In this document: piece after piece, positions 6,903 to 14,501 of the stretch
Layout: each line of letters starts with the position of its first letter
Position numbering within the stretch: position 1 is the first letter of the stretch
DNA from: CAZWKX01 sp964614095
GTDB lineage: Bacteria > Actinomycetota > Acidimicrobiia > Spongiisociales > UBA11373
Reading direction: 5' to 3'
NCBI GenBank assembly: GCA_964614095.1
Contig: CAZTJO010000023.1
Span: forward strand, 1-27,342
DNA: 27,342 bases
Notes under the pieces: generated by a model
The model's database searches: none
What the model was told of the DNA's origin: nothing
The model's input: only the letters and a program-made list of their open reading frames with translations
Made by a program: the position numbers and the translations under genes

Positions 6903-7622
6903 CTATCCACCGCTTGTCTCGCCGCCCTGGGGCAGCGCGTCGAGTGCCGCCGGCTCGGCGAGCGACTCCAGAACCTTCAGTACCCGGCTCATTCCGCGAC
7001 GCACCTGGGGGCTGCGCAAGCGCCACATCAGCCGCAGAAGCCCGATTTCCTCCCCTTCGGTCTGCCGCATCTCCTGGGCGGCCCGCTGCAGCAGCTGCAT
7101 CATCTCGGGCTGCGTCATCTCCTTGACCGTGTTGAGAATGAGGACGACGTTGTCACCAAGCTGGCTGAGATCGTCCTCGCTGAAGGAGGTGACCACTCGG
7201 TCGAGCACATTCCACACGCCTTCGGCAAAGGTGAAATAGCCCCTGCGCTCCAGCTCGTCGAGGCGCGCCATAAGGGCGATCACAACCTCACCGGCCAGCG
7301 GGGCCAGATCGGCGCCGAGCTGCTGGAGGCTTTCCACCTGATTCAGCAGCGCCTCCAGATAGGGAAGATCGCGCAACATTCGTTTGGTGAGCCGAAGCAG
7401 GTCGGTTGGCTCTACAAAATCGCGGATCTCGTCGAGTTCACGGCTCACGTACTCAAACGCCTCGCCGGCGATAGGAGCCAGGTCGGCGCGCAGCTCATCC
7501 CACTGCCGGCGCCGCTGTGCTTGACCTTCGAGGAAGGAGCCGAGCGAGCCGATCCGCCCTGCCAGCGCATCGATCTTGGTTTCGATGGCGTCGAGACGAT
7601 CGGCGGTGGCAGTGGCAGCCAT
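6903..7622 (-). CDS. DUF1641 family protein
   Basis: This 239-aa, mostly helical protein matches DUF1641, a family of unknown function often found beside flavoprotein or formate-dehydrogenase-type oxidoreductases. The conserved C-terminal half includes DNVVLILNTVKEMTQPEMM and a following LLQRAAQEM helix. The N-terminal 50 residues look like a coiled coil (DRLDAIETKIDALAGRIG). There is no signal peptide, membrane helix or cysteine pattern suggesting a cofactor. An in-frame ATG at 7700 would run through the end of the upstream gene. ATG 7622, five bases after the upstream stop and preceded by AGGTGAG, is the better start. Tight coupling to the SQR-like gene suggests it assists that enzyme, perhaps as a docking or membrane-anchoring partner (inference). 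Confidence 0.85.
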   Translation of the reverse strand: MAATATADRLDAIETKIDALAGRIGSLGSFLEGQAQRRRQWDELRADLAPIAGEAFEYVSRELDEIRDFVEPTDLLRLTKRMLRDLPYLEALLNQVESLQQLGADLAPLAGEVVIALMARLDELERRGYFTFAEGVWNVLDRVVTSFSEDDLSQLGDNVVLILNTVKEMTQPEMMQLLQRAAQEMRQTEGEEIGLLRLMWRLRSPQVRRGMSRVLKVLESLAEPAALDALPQGGETSGG

Positions 7623-7627
7623 CGTTC

Positions 7628-8854
7628 TCACCTCACCTTTCCGTACATCATCATCTCCGCCGGAAGTGGAATCTGCCGCCCCCGCAGCAGGAGGTTCCAA
7701 TAGATCCAGCGGAACATCATCTTTCCCCAGTGGTTCGTCACCGTCTCCTCGAGCAGCGAGAAGGGGCCGATGCCGGGAAGCGGAAACTTCCCCGGAAGCG
7801 GTTCGGTGTCGTAGTTGAAGTCGATGAGCAGGCCCTTGCCGTGCCCGGACTCGATGAAACAGTTGGAATGCCCGTCAAAACGTTCCAGCATCTCGAGCCC
7901 TTCCGCGTAACGTGGGAAGTTGTCGGCGAAAACCTCCACCGAGAAGTGGGCTACAGAACCGGCCTTGGATGTGGGAAGGTCGGCGGCGTCGCCGATGGCA
8001 AAGACGTTGCCGTGGGCCTTGGACAGAAAGGTCTCCTTGTCGACCGGGACGTGGTTCAGTTCATCGCCGAGGCCGGAGCGCCCGATGACCTCGGCGCCCA
8101 TGTTCACCGGGACGGTGACGAGAAGGTCGTAGGGAACCTCACGTTCGTCGTAGGAGATGAGTTTGCTGCCGTCGGTGTCGACCCGTTCGACGTAGAAGTC
8201 TGTTTCCACCTCGACCCGCTTCTCCTCGAGGATGTGGGACAGGTAGGACGCGGCGATCGGTTTGGTGAAGACCTCGCCGAGGGGGGTGGCGAAGATGAGA
8301 TCGACCCGATCCCGGAGCCCTTTCTCGGCAAACCACCAATCGGCCAGGAAGGTGAATTCGAGGGGCGCCACCGGGCATTTGAAAGGCGTTTCCATGATGT
8401 TGACCACCAGGCGCCCTCCTTCCCACGTCTTGAGACGCTCGGCCAGGGCGACCGCGCCCTCCCGGCTGTAGAACTCGTGCACGGTGTCGCGCCAGGCATC
8501 ACCTTCGAGGCCGGCGGTTTCCGCGGGCCGGGGATGGGTACCGGTGGCGATGACCAGGTAGTCGTACTCCAGATTGGACCCATTGGCGAGTTCCACGCGC
8601 TGCTTGTCGGGATCGATGACCTCGATGGTGGAGCAGACCGCCTCGATGCCGCTGGGGATGAAGTCCTTGCGGGGACGGACGACGTCGTTTTCCCCGTAGA
8701 TCCCAAAGGGCACAAACAGGAACCCAGGCTGATAGTGGTGGGTCTCATCCTGGTCGACGATGGTGATCTGCCACTCCGAATCCAGCTTGGGCCGCAGCTT
8801 GTTGACGACGATGGTCCCAGCCGTGCCGGCTCCAAGGACGAGCAGCTTCTTCAC
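7628..8854 (-). CDS. Sulfide:quinone oxidoreductase-like FAD flavoprotein
   Basis: This 408-aa enzyme belongs to the pyridine-nucleotide-disulfide oxidoreductase fold and looks like a sulfide:quinone oxidoreductase. Such enzymes oxidise sulfide at a cysteine pair next to FAD and pass electrons to membrane quinone. The N-terminal dinucleotide motif is LVLGAGTAG (residues 5-13). YDYLVIATGTHPRP and the second FAD motif NVFAIGDAADLP (283-294) follow. Cys160 in FKCPVAP and Cys332 fit the two conserved redox cysteines of SQR. There is no Cys near 128, where classical SQR has a third. The C-terminal WIYWNLLLRG segment suits monotopic membrane attachment. It starts at GTG 8854, overlapping the regulator stop by four bases. 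A general NADH-type flavoprotein role cannot be excluded, but the DsrC and DsrE2 neighbours favour sulfide. Confidence 0.85.
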   Translation of the reverse strand: MKKLLVLGAGTAGTIVVNKLRPKLDSEWQITIVDQDETHHYQPGFLFVPFGIYGENDVVRPRKDFIPSGIEAVCSTIEVIDPDKQRVELANGSNLEYDYLVIATGTHPRPAETAGLEGDAWRDTVHEFYSREGAVALAERLKTWEGGRLVVNIMETPFKCPVAPLEFTFLADWWFAEKGLRDRVDLIFATPLGEVFTKPIAASYLSHILEEKRVEVETDFYVERVDTDGSKLISYDEREVPYDLLVTVPVNMGAEVIGRSGLGDELNHVPVDKETFLSKAHGNVFAIGDAADLPTSKAGSVAHFSVEVFADNFPRYAEGLEMLERFDGHSNCFIESGHGKGLLIDFNYDTEPLPGKFPLPGIGPFSLLEETVTNHWGKMMFRWIYWNLLLRGRQIPLPAEMMMYGKVR

Positions 8855-9615
8855 GTTTGACTCCTTTGTTCACCAGCCAGCACGGCTATGGCCTCGAGGC
8901 GGCCCATGAGCCGGCCCCGCTCACTCGCCAGGTGCGAGAGGAGCATTCCGATGCGGGGCAGCAGCTGCAATGCCCGCTTGCGCTCCTGTGGGTTGAGGTG
9001 GTGGACCTCTCCTATGTGGGGAGCGATTGCCTCCACGGGTGCTCCGGTCTCTTCCGCAATGGCCGCGATCCCGTCGGCATCGGGCGGCCACTGGTCGGGA
9101 GCGACACCGGCGGCAATGACCACACCTTTGAGCTCGTCGCCGACCCTTATCAGGCTGCGGGCACACAAGAAGCCGAGATGGGTCGGCTGCCAACGCGGCT
9201 CGAGATCGAGCTGGGAGGCAAGTGTCTTCCAGCCGGCGGTGCAGCGCTCCATGACGCCGGGGAGATGGTGCACCGCGGCAAAGAGCCCGCAGGCGTTGCT
9301 GACCTCGGTTATGGCCTCGCCCTCCATGTCGGCCAGGATCACCATGGTTCCCAGGCTGTCGGCAAGGAGGTCGGCAAGCGCCTGAATCGAGGCCTGAGGA
9401 AGCATGCCGAGAAGATCGTCCGGCGGAGCGGCCACTGGGGCGGCTCCGGTAATCCCGGAACTCAGCCACTCGAGGACAAGGTCTTCGCGGAAGCGCCACT
9501 GCCGGCCCACCTTGATGGCGGGGAGGCGGCCGTCCTCGGCCATGCGGTAGATCGTCGACTTGTCGACGTTGATGAGCTCCTGTAGGTCACGTGTGGTGAG
9601 CAGACGCACTGGCAT
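8851..9615 (-). CDS. Excisionase-type HTH plus PocR-like sensor regulator
   Basis: The 254-aa protein begins with an excisionase/MerR-like winged helix (LLTTRDLQELINVDKSTIYR, then VGRQWRFREDLVLEWL, residues about 4-50). A PocR-type ligand-binding domain follows. The PocR pattern is visible as VSNACGLFAAV, VMERCTAGW, LGFLCARSLIRVGDELKGVV and IAAGVAPDQW, with three spaced cysteines. PocR domains sense small ligands; here sulfide or a cysteine-based redox signal is a possibility from context only. Start ATG 9615 has AGGAG seven bases upstream. An in-frame ATG 96 bases earlier would run through the likely promoter. As first gene of the operon, overlapping the SQR-like gene by GTGA, it probably regulates itself and the four genes behind it. 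Confidence 0.85.
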   Translation of the reverse strand: MPVRLLTTRDLQELINVDKSTIYRMAEDGRLPAIKVGRQWRFREDLVLEWLSSGITGAAPVAAPPDDLLGMLPQASIQALADLLADSLGTMVILADMEGEAITEVSNACGLFAAVHHLPGVMERCTAGWKTLASQLDLEPRWQPTHLGFLCARSLIRVGDELKGVVIAAGVAPDQWPPDADGIAAIAEETGAPVEAIAPHIGEVHHLNPQERKRALQLLPRIGMLLSHLASERGRLMGRLEAIAVLAGEQRSQT

Positions 9616-9630
9616 GGGATCTCCTGCGTC

Positions 9631-9646
9631 GCATATTGTTTTATGC
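9631..9646. promoter_or_regulatory. Candidate operator of the sulfur operon
   Basis: GCATA-TTGTTT-TATGC is a perfect 5-6-5 inverted repeat 15 bases upstream of the regulator start. It lies in an unusually A/T-rich patch that also holds TATATG (minus strand, 9654-9649) as a possible -10. No good -35 was seen, which would fit activator dependence. Confidence 0.4.
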
Positions 9647-9776
9647 ACCATATACACCTTACAGTCGCTAACGCAGGGACATTGGGGGCATAAGACCCCA
9701 GAGAAGGCCACTGTGGCAAGCGCGTCGGCACCGCGGTGAAGCGGGGGTCAGTTGCAGCGATCGGGAGGGGCGGCCC

Positions 9777-10577
9777 CTACTCCCCCGCCGGCGCGGATCG
9801 AGTAAGCAGCCGTGCCTGCTCAATCCACCCGTCACGCCAAATACGATCCCCGAACGCCTGGAGCTGGCCGGAGATCAGCTCGGCCTCCATTTCGGTGAGA
9901 TCCGCAATCTGCTGCATGGAGCTGATTCCCAGCTCGTGAAGCAGCTTCTCGATGGCAGGCCCGATGCCCTTGATCCGTTTGAGATCGTCGGGTGCCTGTT
10001 CAGGCTCGGCCGAGAGCCGAGCCAACAGATCTGCAATCAGCGTTTCCTTCTCGACAAGAACTTCGTGTTGATGACGGGCTGTGGCCTCGAGACGGGCGAG
10101 GCGAGCGTCTGAGCGCTCATCGAGTCGATCGCGGAACCACTGTTCCCAATCCGCATAGTGGCCCGCGCCGGATACATCCGACGCCGTGCGCTCTGCCGGG
10201 CCCGCCGCAGGCGCGGCCCGAGTGGCGGCACGGAGGACGGCCTCCTCTGCAGCCGCGTCGAGCTGCTCTTCCAGTGAGGCGATCCGTTCGTCCCGTTCCA
10301 GCAATCCCGGGTAGAGCTGTTCGAGCTGCTCGATGCGGGCCTGGAGATGCCGCACCTCTGCCTCGCGGGCGCGCTGCAGGGCAGTCAGCTCGGCTTCGAC
10401 TGTGGCCAGGCGCGCCTCACGCGCCACCAGGCGATCGCGTACGCCCTCCAGTTCGGCGATCTGACGGGCTCTCTCCAGCAGAAGACGCTCTGCCGTGTGC
10501 AAATCAAGAGGTGTCACGGCGGCATCCGGCGCGACGGATTCGGCCGCGCCCGGCACGCCGTGCCCCTCGTTTTCCAC
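9777..10577 (-). CDS. Coiled-coil protein with C-terminal helix-hairpin-helix domain
   Basis: The 266-aa protein has a long heptad-like, Glu/Arg/Leu-rich coiled coil (about residues 25-115). A second helical stretch follows around ARLARLEATARHQHEVLVEK. A C-terminal helix-hairpin-helix domain (197-260) opens with DDLKRIKGIGPAIEKLLHEL and ends WRDGWIEQARLL. The same domain is found at the end of many bacterial proteins annotated as L21-like or as predicted flap-nuclease-like, and is thought to bind nucleic acid or protein. No nuclease active site is visible, so a structural or adaptor role is more likely. GTG 10577 was chosen because GGGGGAGGAATT lies directly before it. An open frame continuing upstream overlaps the divergent GNAT gene and has non-coding composition. 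Confidence 0.75.
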   Translation of the reverse strand: MENEGHGVPGAAESVAPDAAVTPLDLHTAERLLLERARQIAELEGVRDRLVAREARLATVEAELTALQRAREAEVRHLQARIEQLEQLYPGLLERDERIASLEEQLDAAAEEAVLRAATRAAPAAGPAERTASDVSGAGHYADWEQWFRDRLDERSDARLARLEATARHQHEVLVEKETLIADLLARLSAEPEQAPDDLKRIKGIGPAIEKLLHELGISSMQQIADLTEMEAELISGQLQAFGDRIWRDGWIEQARLLTRSAPAGE

Positions 10578-10647
10578 AATTCCTCCCCCAGCGGCGACTG
10601 CGCTCAGTGTAGGGAAAGGGCCTTCGCCGCGAGAACGAAACGCGGTG

Positions 10648-10653
10648 TAGGTT
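10648..10653 (+). promoter_or_regulatory. Candidate -10 hexamer for the GNAT gene
   Basis: TAGGTT lies 8 bases before ATG 10662. The bases between, GGAGAGCG, could also serve as a ribosome binding site if transcription starts further upstream, so this site is ambiguous. Confidence 0.3.
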
Positions 10654-10661
10654 GGAGAGCG

Positions 10662-11132
10662 ATGCAGGTGAGGAGGGCGACCCGGGACGATCTGTTGGCC
10701 ATCGGCCGGGTCGCCGACGCCGCTCATTGGGAGGCCTACGACGGACTGCTGCCCCCTGAGACGATCTCTGGATTGCTGCGGCGTGACTTCTCGCCGTCTT
10801 CCCTGAAGCGCCGTCTGCTCAGTGGATGCGTGCTGGTGGCTGAGAGCGGCGGCCGAGTCGTCGGGTTTGCCGACGCCGAGGCCGCGGCCGGCCGAATCCT
10901 GCTCAGGAGCATCGCCGTCGAATCGGAGAGTGAAGGGGACGCGGCGGCGCTTTCGCTTCTGGGGGCAGCCCAGGCTCTTGCTCCCGGATTCCCGGTGTGC
11001 GCCGACGTGGTGCTGGGCAACGTCGAGGACGAGCGGTTCTATGAGAACCAGGGTTTTGTCCCCGGAGAGACCCTGCACGAGACGGTGCTCGACGAGCCGC
11101 TTATCGAACGGCGCTGGTGGCTGTCCGCCTGA
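10662..11132 (+). CDS. GNAT-like acetyltransferase, degenerate acetyl-CoA loop
   Basis: This 156-aa protein has the layout of a GCN5-related N-acetyltransferase. VRRATRDDLLAIGRVADAAH opens the fold, VLVAESGGRVVGFADAE forms the central beta hairpin, and NVEDERFYENQGFVPGETLH is the characteristic C-terminal motif. The strand before the acetyl-CoA loop reads ILLRSIAV, but the usual Q/RxxGxG/A is replaced by SESEGDAAAL, so cofactor binding may be weakened. The substrate is unknown. It is divergent from the coiled-coil gene and ends 19 bases before adenosine deaminase. The two may be co-transcribed, although adenosine deaminase seems to have its own -10. Confidence 0.75.
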   Translation: MQVRRATRDDLLAIGRVADAAHWEAYDGLLPPETISGLLRRDFSPSSLKRRLLSGCVLVAESGGRVVGFADAEAAAGRILLRSIAVESESEGDAAALSLLGAAQALAPGFPVCADVVLGNVEDERFYENQGFVPGETLHETVLDEPLIERRWWLSA

Positions 11133-11139
11133 GTGGCGC

Positions 11140-11145
11140 TAGCCT
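11140..11145 (+). promoter_or_regulatory. Candidate -10 hexamer for adenosine deaminase
   Basis: TAGCCT lies 6 bases before ATG 11152, just after the GNAT stop codon. There is no Shine-Dalgarno sequence in the gap, so a leaderless message is likely. Confidence 0.45.
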
Positions 11146-11151
11146 CGGCGC

Positions 11152-12198
11152 ATGGAGGTTCTCAATCTGCGCCCGCTCCCCAAAGTTGTGCTCCACGACC
11201 ATCTCGACGGCGGGCTGCGCCCCCAGACGGTGCTGGATCTGGCCGGCGAGGCTGAGTACAACGGGCTTCCCGCGTCCGATGCCGATTCCCTGGGCCGCTG
11301 GTTCCACCAGGAGGGTGCCACCAACCTGAAGGCCTACCTGGACGCGTTTCGGCACACGCTCGCCGTGCTACAAACGGCCACCGCTCTGGAGCGGGTGGCG
11401 CATGAGGCCGTTCTGGATCTGGCCGCCGATGGCGCCGTCTACGCCGAGATCCGGTTTGCCCCCTTGCTGCACTGCGAACGGGGATTGACACCGGATGCGG
11501 TACTGGATTCCGTTCTCTGCGGACTGGTGTCGGCCACCGAGGTCACCGGGACACCTGCATTCATCATCGTCGATGCGATGCGTCAGGACCACAACTCTCT
11601 GGAGGTGGCTCGCCTTGCAGCTTCGTTCCGGGATCGTGGAGTCGCCGGCTTTGATCTCGCCGGTCCGGAAGCCGGCTATCCCGCTTCGGGCCACGCCGCG
11701 GCGTGTCGAGCTGCCATCGACGCCGGTCTGCATCTGACCATTCATGCCGGAGAGGGCGCCGGCGTCGACAGTGTGGCCGACGCTCTCGGGTGCGGAGCTG
11801 AACGCCTCGGGCACGGTGTCCGCATCATCGAGGACACCGAAGTGGCCGGCGGCGAAATCCACCACCTGGGACCGGTCGCCGCTGCGGTGAAGGCTCAGCA
11901 CATCACCCTCGAGGTATGTCCCACATCGAACGTGCAGACCGGCGCCGTCGCTTCGCTGGAAGCCCATCCGATCGGTCGGCTGCTGCGGGCCGGTTTTGCG
12001 GTCACGGTCAACACCGACAACCGGCTCATGAGCGGGACTTCGATGAGCAATGAGTTCAAACTTCTGGTGCAGCACCAAGGGTTCACCGTCGACGACCTGC
12101 TGGCGGTTACCCGCAACGCCGCGGCGGCCGCCTTCTGTGACGAGGAGACCCGCCGAGAAGTCCAGCAGAGGGTTGAAGCCGGGTACCGCGCCTCCTAG
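11152..12198 (+). CDS. add: Adenosine deaminase
   Basis: Adenosine deaminase converts adenosine and deoxyadenosine to inosine and deoxyinosine in purine salvage. The 348-aa protein has the full zinc-site set: HDHLDG at residues 15-20 (His15 and His17 as ligands), HAGEG at 198-202 (His198 ligand, Glu201 catalytic), LGHG at 219-222 and NTDN at 287-290 with Asp289 as ligand. NTDN followed by RLMSGTSMSNE is the form I associate with actinobacterial enzymes. The cytoplasmic enzyme has no signal peptide. It converges on ppgK with a strong hairpin between. hpt at 18445, in another transcription unit, would use the hypoxanthine made downstream of this reaction. Confidence 0.96.
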   Translation: MEVLNLRPLPKVVLHDHLDGGLRPQTVLDLAGEAEYNGLPASDADSLGRWFHQEGATNLKAYLDAFRHTLAVLQTATALERVAHEAVLDLAADGAVYAEIRFAPLLHCERGLTPDAVLDSVLCGLVSATEVTGTPAFIIVDAMRQDHNSLEVARLAASFRDRGVAGFDLAGPEAGYPASGHAAACRAAIDAGLHLTIHAGEGAGVDSVADALGCGAERLGHGVRIIEDTEVAGGEIHHLGPVAAAVKAQHITLEVCPTSNVQTGAVASLEAHPIGRLLRAGFAVTVNTDNRLMSGTSMSNEFKLLVQHQGFTVDDLLAVTRNAAAAAFCDEETRREVQQRVEAGYRAS

Positions 12199-12234
12199 CC
12201 ACCTGCCCCATCCCGCGGTGGGGTCTCGACGGCA

Positions 12235-12263
12235 GCGGGGCCCCGCGGCCGGTGTTCGGCCGC
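12235..12263. terminator. GC-rich hairpin cluster between convergent add and ppgK
   Basis: GCGGCCG-GTGTT-CGGCCGC (12245-12263) is a perfect 7-base stem with a 5-base loop. It overlaps the 12-base palindrome GCGGGGCCCCGC (12235-12246). A third short stem, CCCCA/TGGGG, lies at 12206-12223. The position between two converging genes suits a bidirectional terminator. No T-run is present on either strand. Confidence 0.55.
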
Positions 12264-12267
12264 CCGT

Positions 12268-13011
12268 CTACCCGAACTTTCTGGATGCGGCCAGGGCGGC
12301 CCCAACGATGCCTGCGTTGTTTTGGAGCTGCGCCGGGGCAATGTCGGCCCGCGCCCGCAGCAGCGGAACAAATACTTCGTGCCGCCGGCTGACGCCGCCG
12401 CCGACGATGATGAGATCTGGCGAGATCAGGTCCTCCAGCTTGCCAAGGTATTCGCTGATGAGCTCGGCCCAGTCGCTCCACGACAGACCGGCCGCCAGTC
12501 GGGCCTTGGCCGAAACGCGGTCCTCCGCATCCCCTCCCCACATCTCCAGGTGGCCAAGCTCCGTGTTGGGGAGCAGCACGCCGTCGATAAAAAGAGCGCT
12601 GCCGATGCCGGTGCCGAACGTCAGCAGAAGCACGGTTCCCCCGCAGCCCTGACCCGCTCCAAAACTCATTTCGGCGAATCCGGCTGCATCGGCATCGTTG
12701 AGCGTGATGACCGGCAGACCGAGCGTTTCGGACAGCAGGTCGATGCTGTTGATGCCCAGCCAGGACTCATCGAGATGCGGCGCGACCGACACCACACTGG
12801 AACGAACGACTCCGGGAAGCCCGCAGCCGACGGGCCCCTCCCAGCCGCAGTTGTGCACCACTTCGGCCACGACCTGGGCCACGGCCTCCGGGGTCGCCGG
12901 CTGAGGCGTCGGCAGCTTCACCCGCTTTGTGGCCAGGTCACCGGTGCCGAGGTCGACAACGGCGCCCTTGATGCCTGTGCCTCCTACATCAATGCCCATT
13001 CCCTGGCTCAT
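12268..13011 (-). CDS. ppgK: Polyphosphate glucokinase (ROK family)
   Basis: PpgK phosphorylates glucose using polyphosphate (and ATP in many actinobacteria) in the cytoplasm. The 247-aa protein has the ROK phosphate motif GIDVGGTGIKGAVVD near residues 6-20. The glucose-site block TLNDADAAGFAEM and the second phosphate motif LLLTFGTGIGSALF follow, and NTELGHLE corresponds to the PpgK-type His/Glu segment. The zinc-binding CxCGxxGC motif of other ROK kinases is absent, as expected for PpgK. The start codon shares one base with the gcvPB stop, so translation is coupled, an odd pairing of sugar and glycine metabolism. It may also accept glucose released by the GH94 phosphorylase upstream (inference). 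Confidence 0.92.
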   Translation of the reverse strand: MSQGMGIDVGGTGIKGAVVDLGTGDLATKRVKLPTPQPATPEAVAQVVAEVVHNCGWEGPVGCGLPGVVRSSVVSVAPHLDESWLGINSIDLLSETLGLPVITLNDADAAGFAEMSFGAGQGCGGTVLLLTFGTGIGSALFIDGVLLPNTELGHLEMWGGDAEDRVSAKARLAAGLSWSDWAELISEYLGKLEDLISPDLIIVGGGVSRRHEVFVPLLRARADIAPAQLQNNAGIVGAALAASRKFG

Positions 13012-14501
13012 CAGCCCTCCATGAACCAGGTGAGCAGCGGACGGCGGGCCGCGGCGACATCGTCGGTTCTCCGCACCGGGGTGAACACGGGATGGCGACT
13101 CACATTCTCGGGCTCGGAGCGGGCCATCTGGGCAATGGAGCGGAAGGCCGCGGCAAGACCTTCTATGGTCTCGCGACTCTCGGTTTCCGTCGGCTCCACC
13201 ATCAGGGCCTCCTGCACTATGAGAGGAAAATACATGGTCGGCGCGTGGTATCCGTAGTCAAGGATTGCCTTGGCGACGTCCACCGCCCGCAACCCGGTAT
13301 CACGCTTGAGCGCCGCCACCGAGAGGACAAACTCGTGCATACATGGTTCGTCATACGGTATTTCATACTCGTCACCAAGCAGTGCAGCCAGGTAACGGGC
13401 ATTGAGCACCGATCGTTCGGCGACGCGGCGCAGGCCGCTGCCGCCGAGTGCCCTCATATAGGCAAGGGCCCGAATCACCACTCCGAAGTTCCCGTGGTGC
13501 CCGTGGACCCGGCCGATGGAGGCCTCAGGCTGGAACCAGCCGAGTGAACCGTCGCTCCGCGCTTCGGGCAGCGGGCCCGGCAGGTAGCGCACCAGGCGCT
13601 CCACCACTGCGACGGGCCCCGCCCCAGGACCGCCGCCGCCGTGGGGTGTGGCAAAGGTCTTGTGCAGATTGGAGTGCACGATGTCGAACCCCATGTCGCC
13701 GGGCCGGGCGATGCCGAGGATCGCATTGAGATTGGCGCCGTCGTAGTAGACGAGCCCGTCAACGGCGTGAATGACCTCGGCAATGGCGCGGATGTCCTGC
13801 TCAAAGAGGCCAATGGTGTTCGGGTTCGTCAGCATGAGGCCGGCGACGCCGTCATCAACGAGGTGGCGTAGAGCATCGAGGTCGACCATCCCCCGCCGAT
13901 TCGTGGGCACATGCACCGCCTCGTACCCGGCCGATGCCACTGATGCCGGGTTGGTGCCGTGCGCCGAGTCCGGGATCACAACCCGGGAACGGGGGCTGTC
14001 GTTCTCACCGTGATAGGCCCGCATAACGAGCAGGCCGGTCAGTTCGCCGGCGGCTCCCGCCGGCGACTGGAATGTGGCCCGCTGCATGCCGGTGAGCTCG
14101 CAAAGGATCCGCTCGGCTTCCAGCAGCAGCGCCAGCGCACCCGAAGTGAGCGTGCCGGGAGTGGCAGGGTGCAGATCGCGGAAGCCGGGCTGCTCGGCGG
14201 CCCAGTCACACACCTTCGGGTTGTACTTCATGGTGCACGACCCGAGTGGGTACGCCCCGAGATCGACCCCAAAACTGCGATGGGCGAGGCGATTGAAGTG
14301 TGCCACCAGGTCGCGCTCGGCGACCTCGGGAAGCAACGGCGGCTGCTCCGCCATCTCAGGGAGGGCCACGTCGGACACGGGGACGTCGAGTCTCGGCAGG
14401 GACCAGGCCCGGCGGCCCGGCGACGAAAACTGTGCGAGCGTGGGCTCGGTGGCGCCGCCCATCAGAGGGGTGCTGGCGGCATTGCCTCCCGGCTCAGGCA
14501 C
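13011..14501 (-). CDS. gcvPB: Glycine dehydrogenase (decarboxylating) subunit 2
   Basis: GcvPB is the pyridoxal-phosphate-carrying half of the split P protein. With GcvPA it decarboxylates glycine and transfers the aminomethyl group to the lipoyl arm of GcvH. The 496-aa protein shows the family blocks FGVDLGAYPLGSCTMKYNPK, QSPAGAAGELTGLLVMRAYH and IPDSAHGTNPASVASAGYE. In HSNLHKTFATPHGGGGPG, Lys281 is the cofactor lysine. The C-terminal APTMYFPLIVQEALMVEPTE block is intact. It begins at GTG 14501, overlapping the gcvPA stop by 8 bases; an ATG 39 bases later (14462) is also possible. All residues expected for activity that I can check are present. Confidence 0.97.
   Translation of the reverse strand: MPEPGGNAASTPLMGGATEPTLAQFSSPGRRAWSLPRLDVPVSDVALPEMAEQPPLLPEVAERDLVAHFNRLAHRSFGVDLGAYPLGSCTMKYNPKVCDWAAEQPGFRDLHPATPGTLTSGALALLLEAERILCELTGMQRATFQSPAGAAGELTGLLVMRAYHGENDSPRSRVVIPDSAHGTNPASVASAGYEAVHVPTNRRGMVDLDALRHLVDDGVAGLMLTNPNTIGLFEQDIRAIAEVIHAVDGLVYYDGANLNAILGIARPGDMGFDIVHSNLHKTFATPHGGGGPGAGPVAVVERLVRYLPGPLPEARSDGSLGWFQPEASIGRVHGHHGNFGVVIRALAYMRALGGSGLRRVAERSVLNARYLAALLGDEYEIPYDEPCMHEFVLSVAALKRDTGLRAVDVAKAILDYGYHAPTMYFPLIVQEALMVEPTETESRETIEGLAAAFRSIAQMARSEPENVSRHPVFTPVRRTDDVAAARRPLLTWFMEG

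Noticed and set aside
6528..8860. Plus-strand open frames of about 390 and 450 codons opposite the sulfur operon
   Set aside because: The minus-strand genes are recognised families with ribosome binding sites; the antisense frames read as low-complexity His/Gly/Asp-rich noise.
10578..11078. N-terminal extension of the coiled-coil/HhH gene over the GNAT gene
   Set aside because: The extended reading lacks coding composition and covers a divergent gene with family motifs; a strong ribosome binding site marks GTG 10577.
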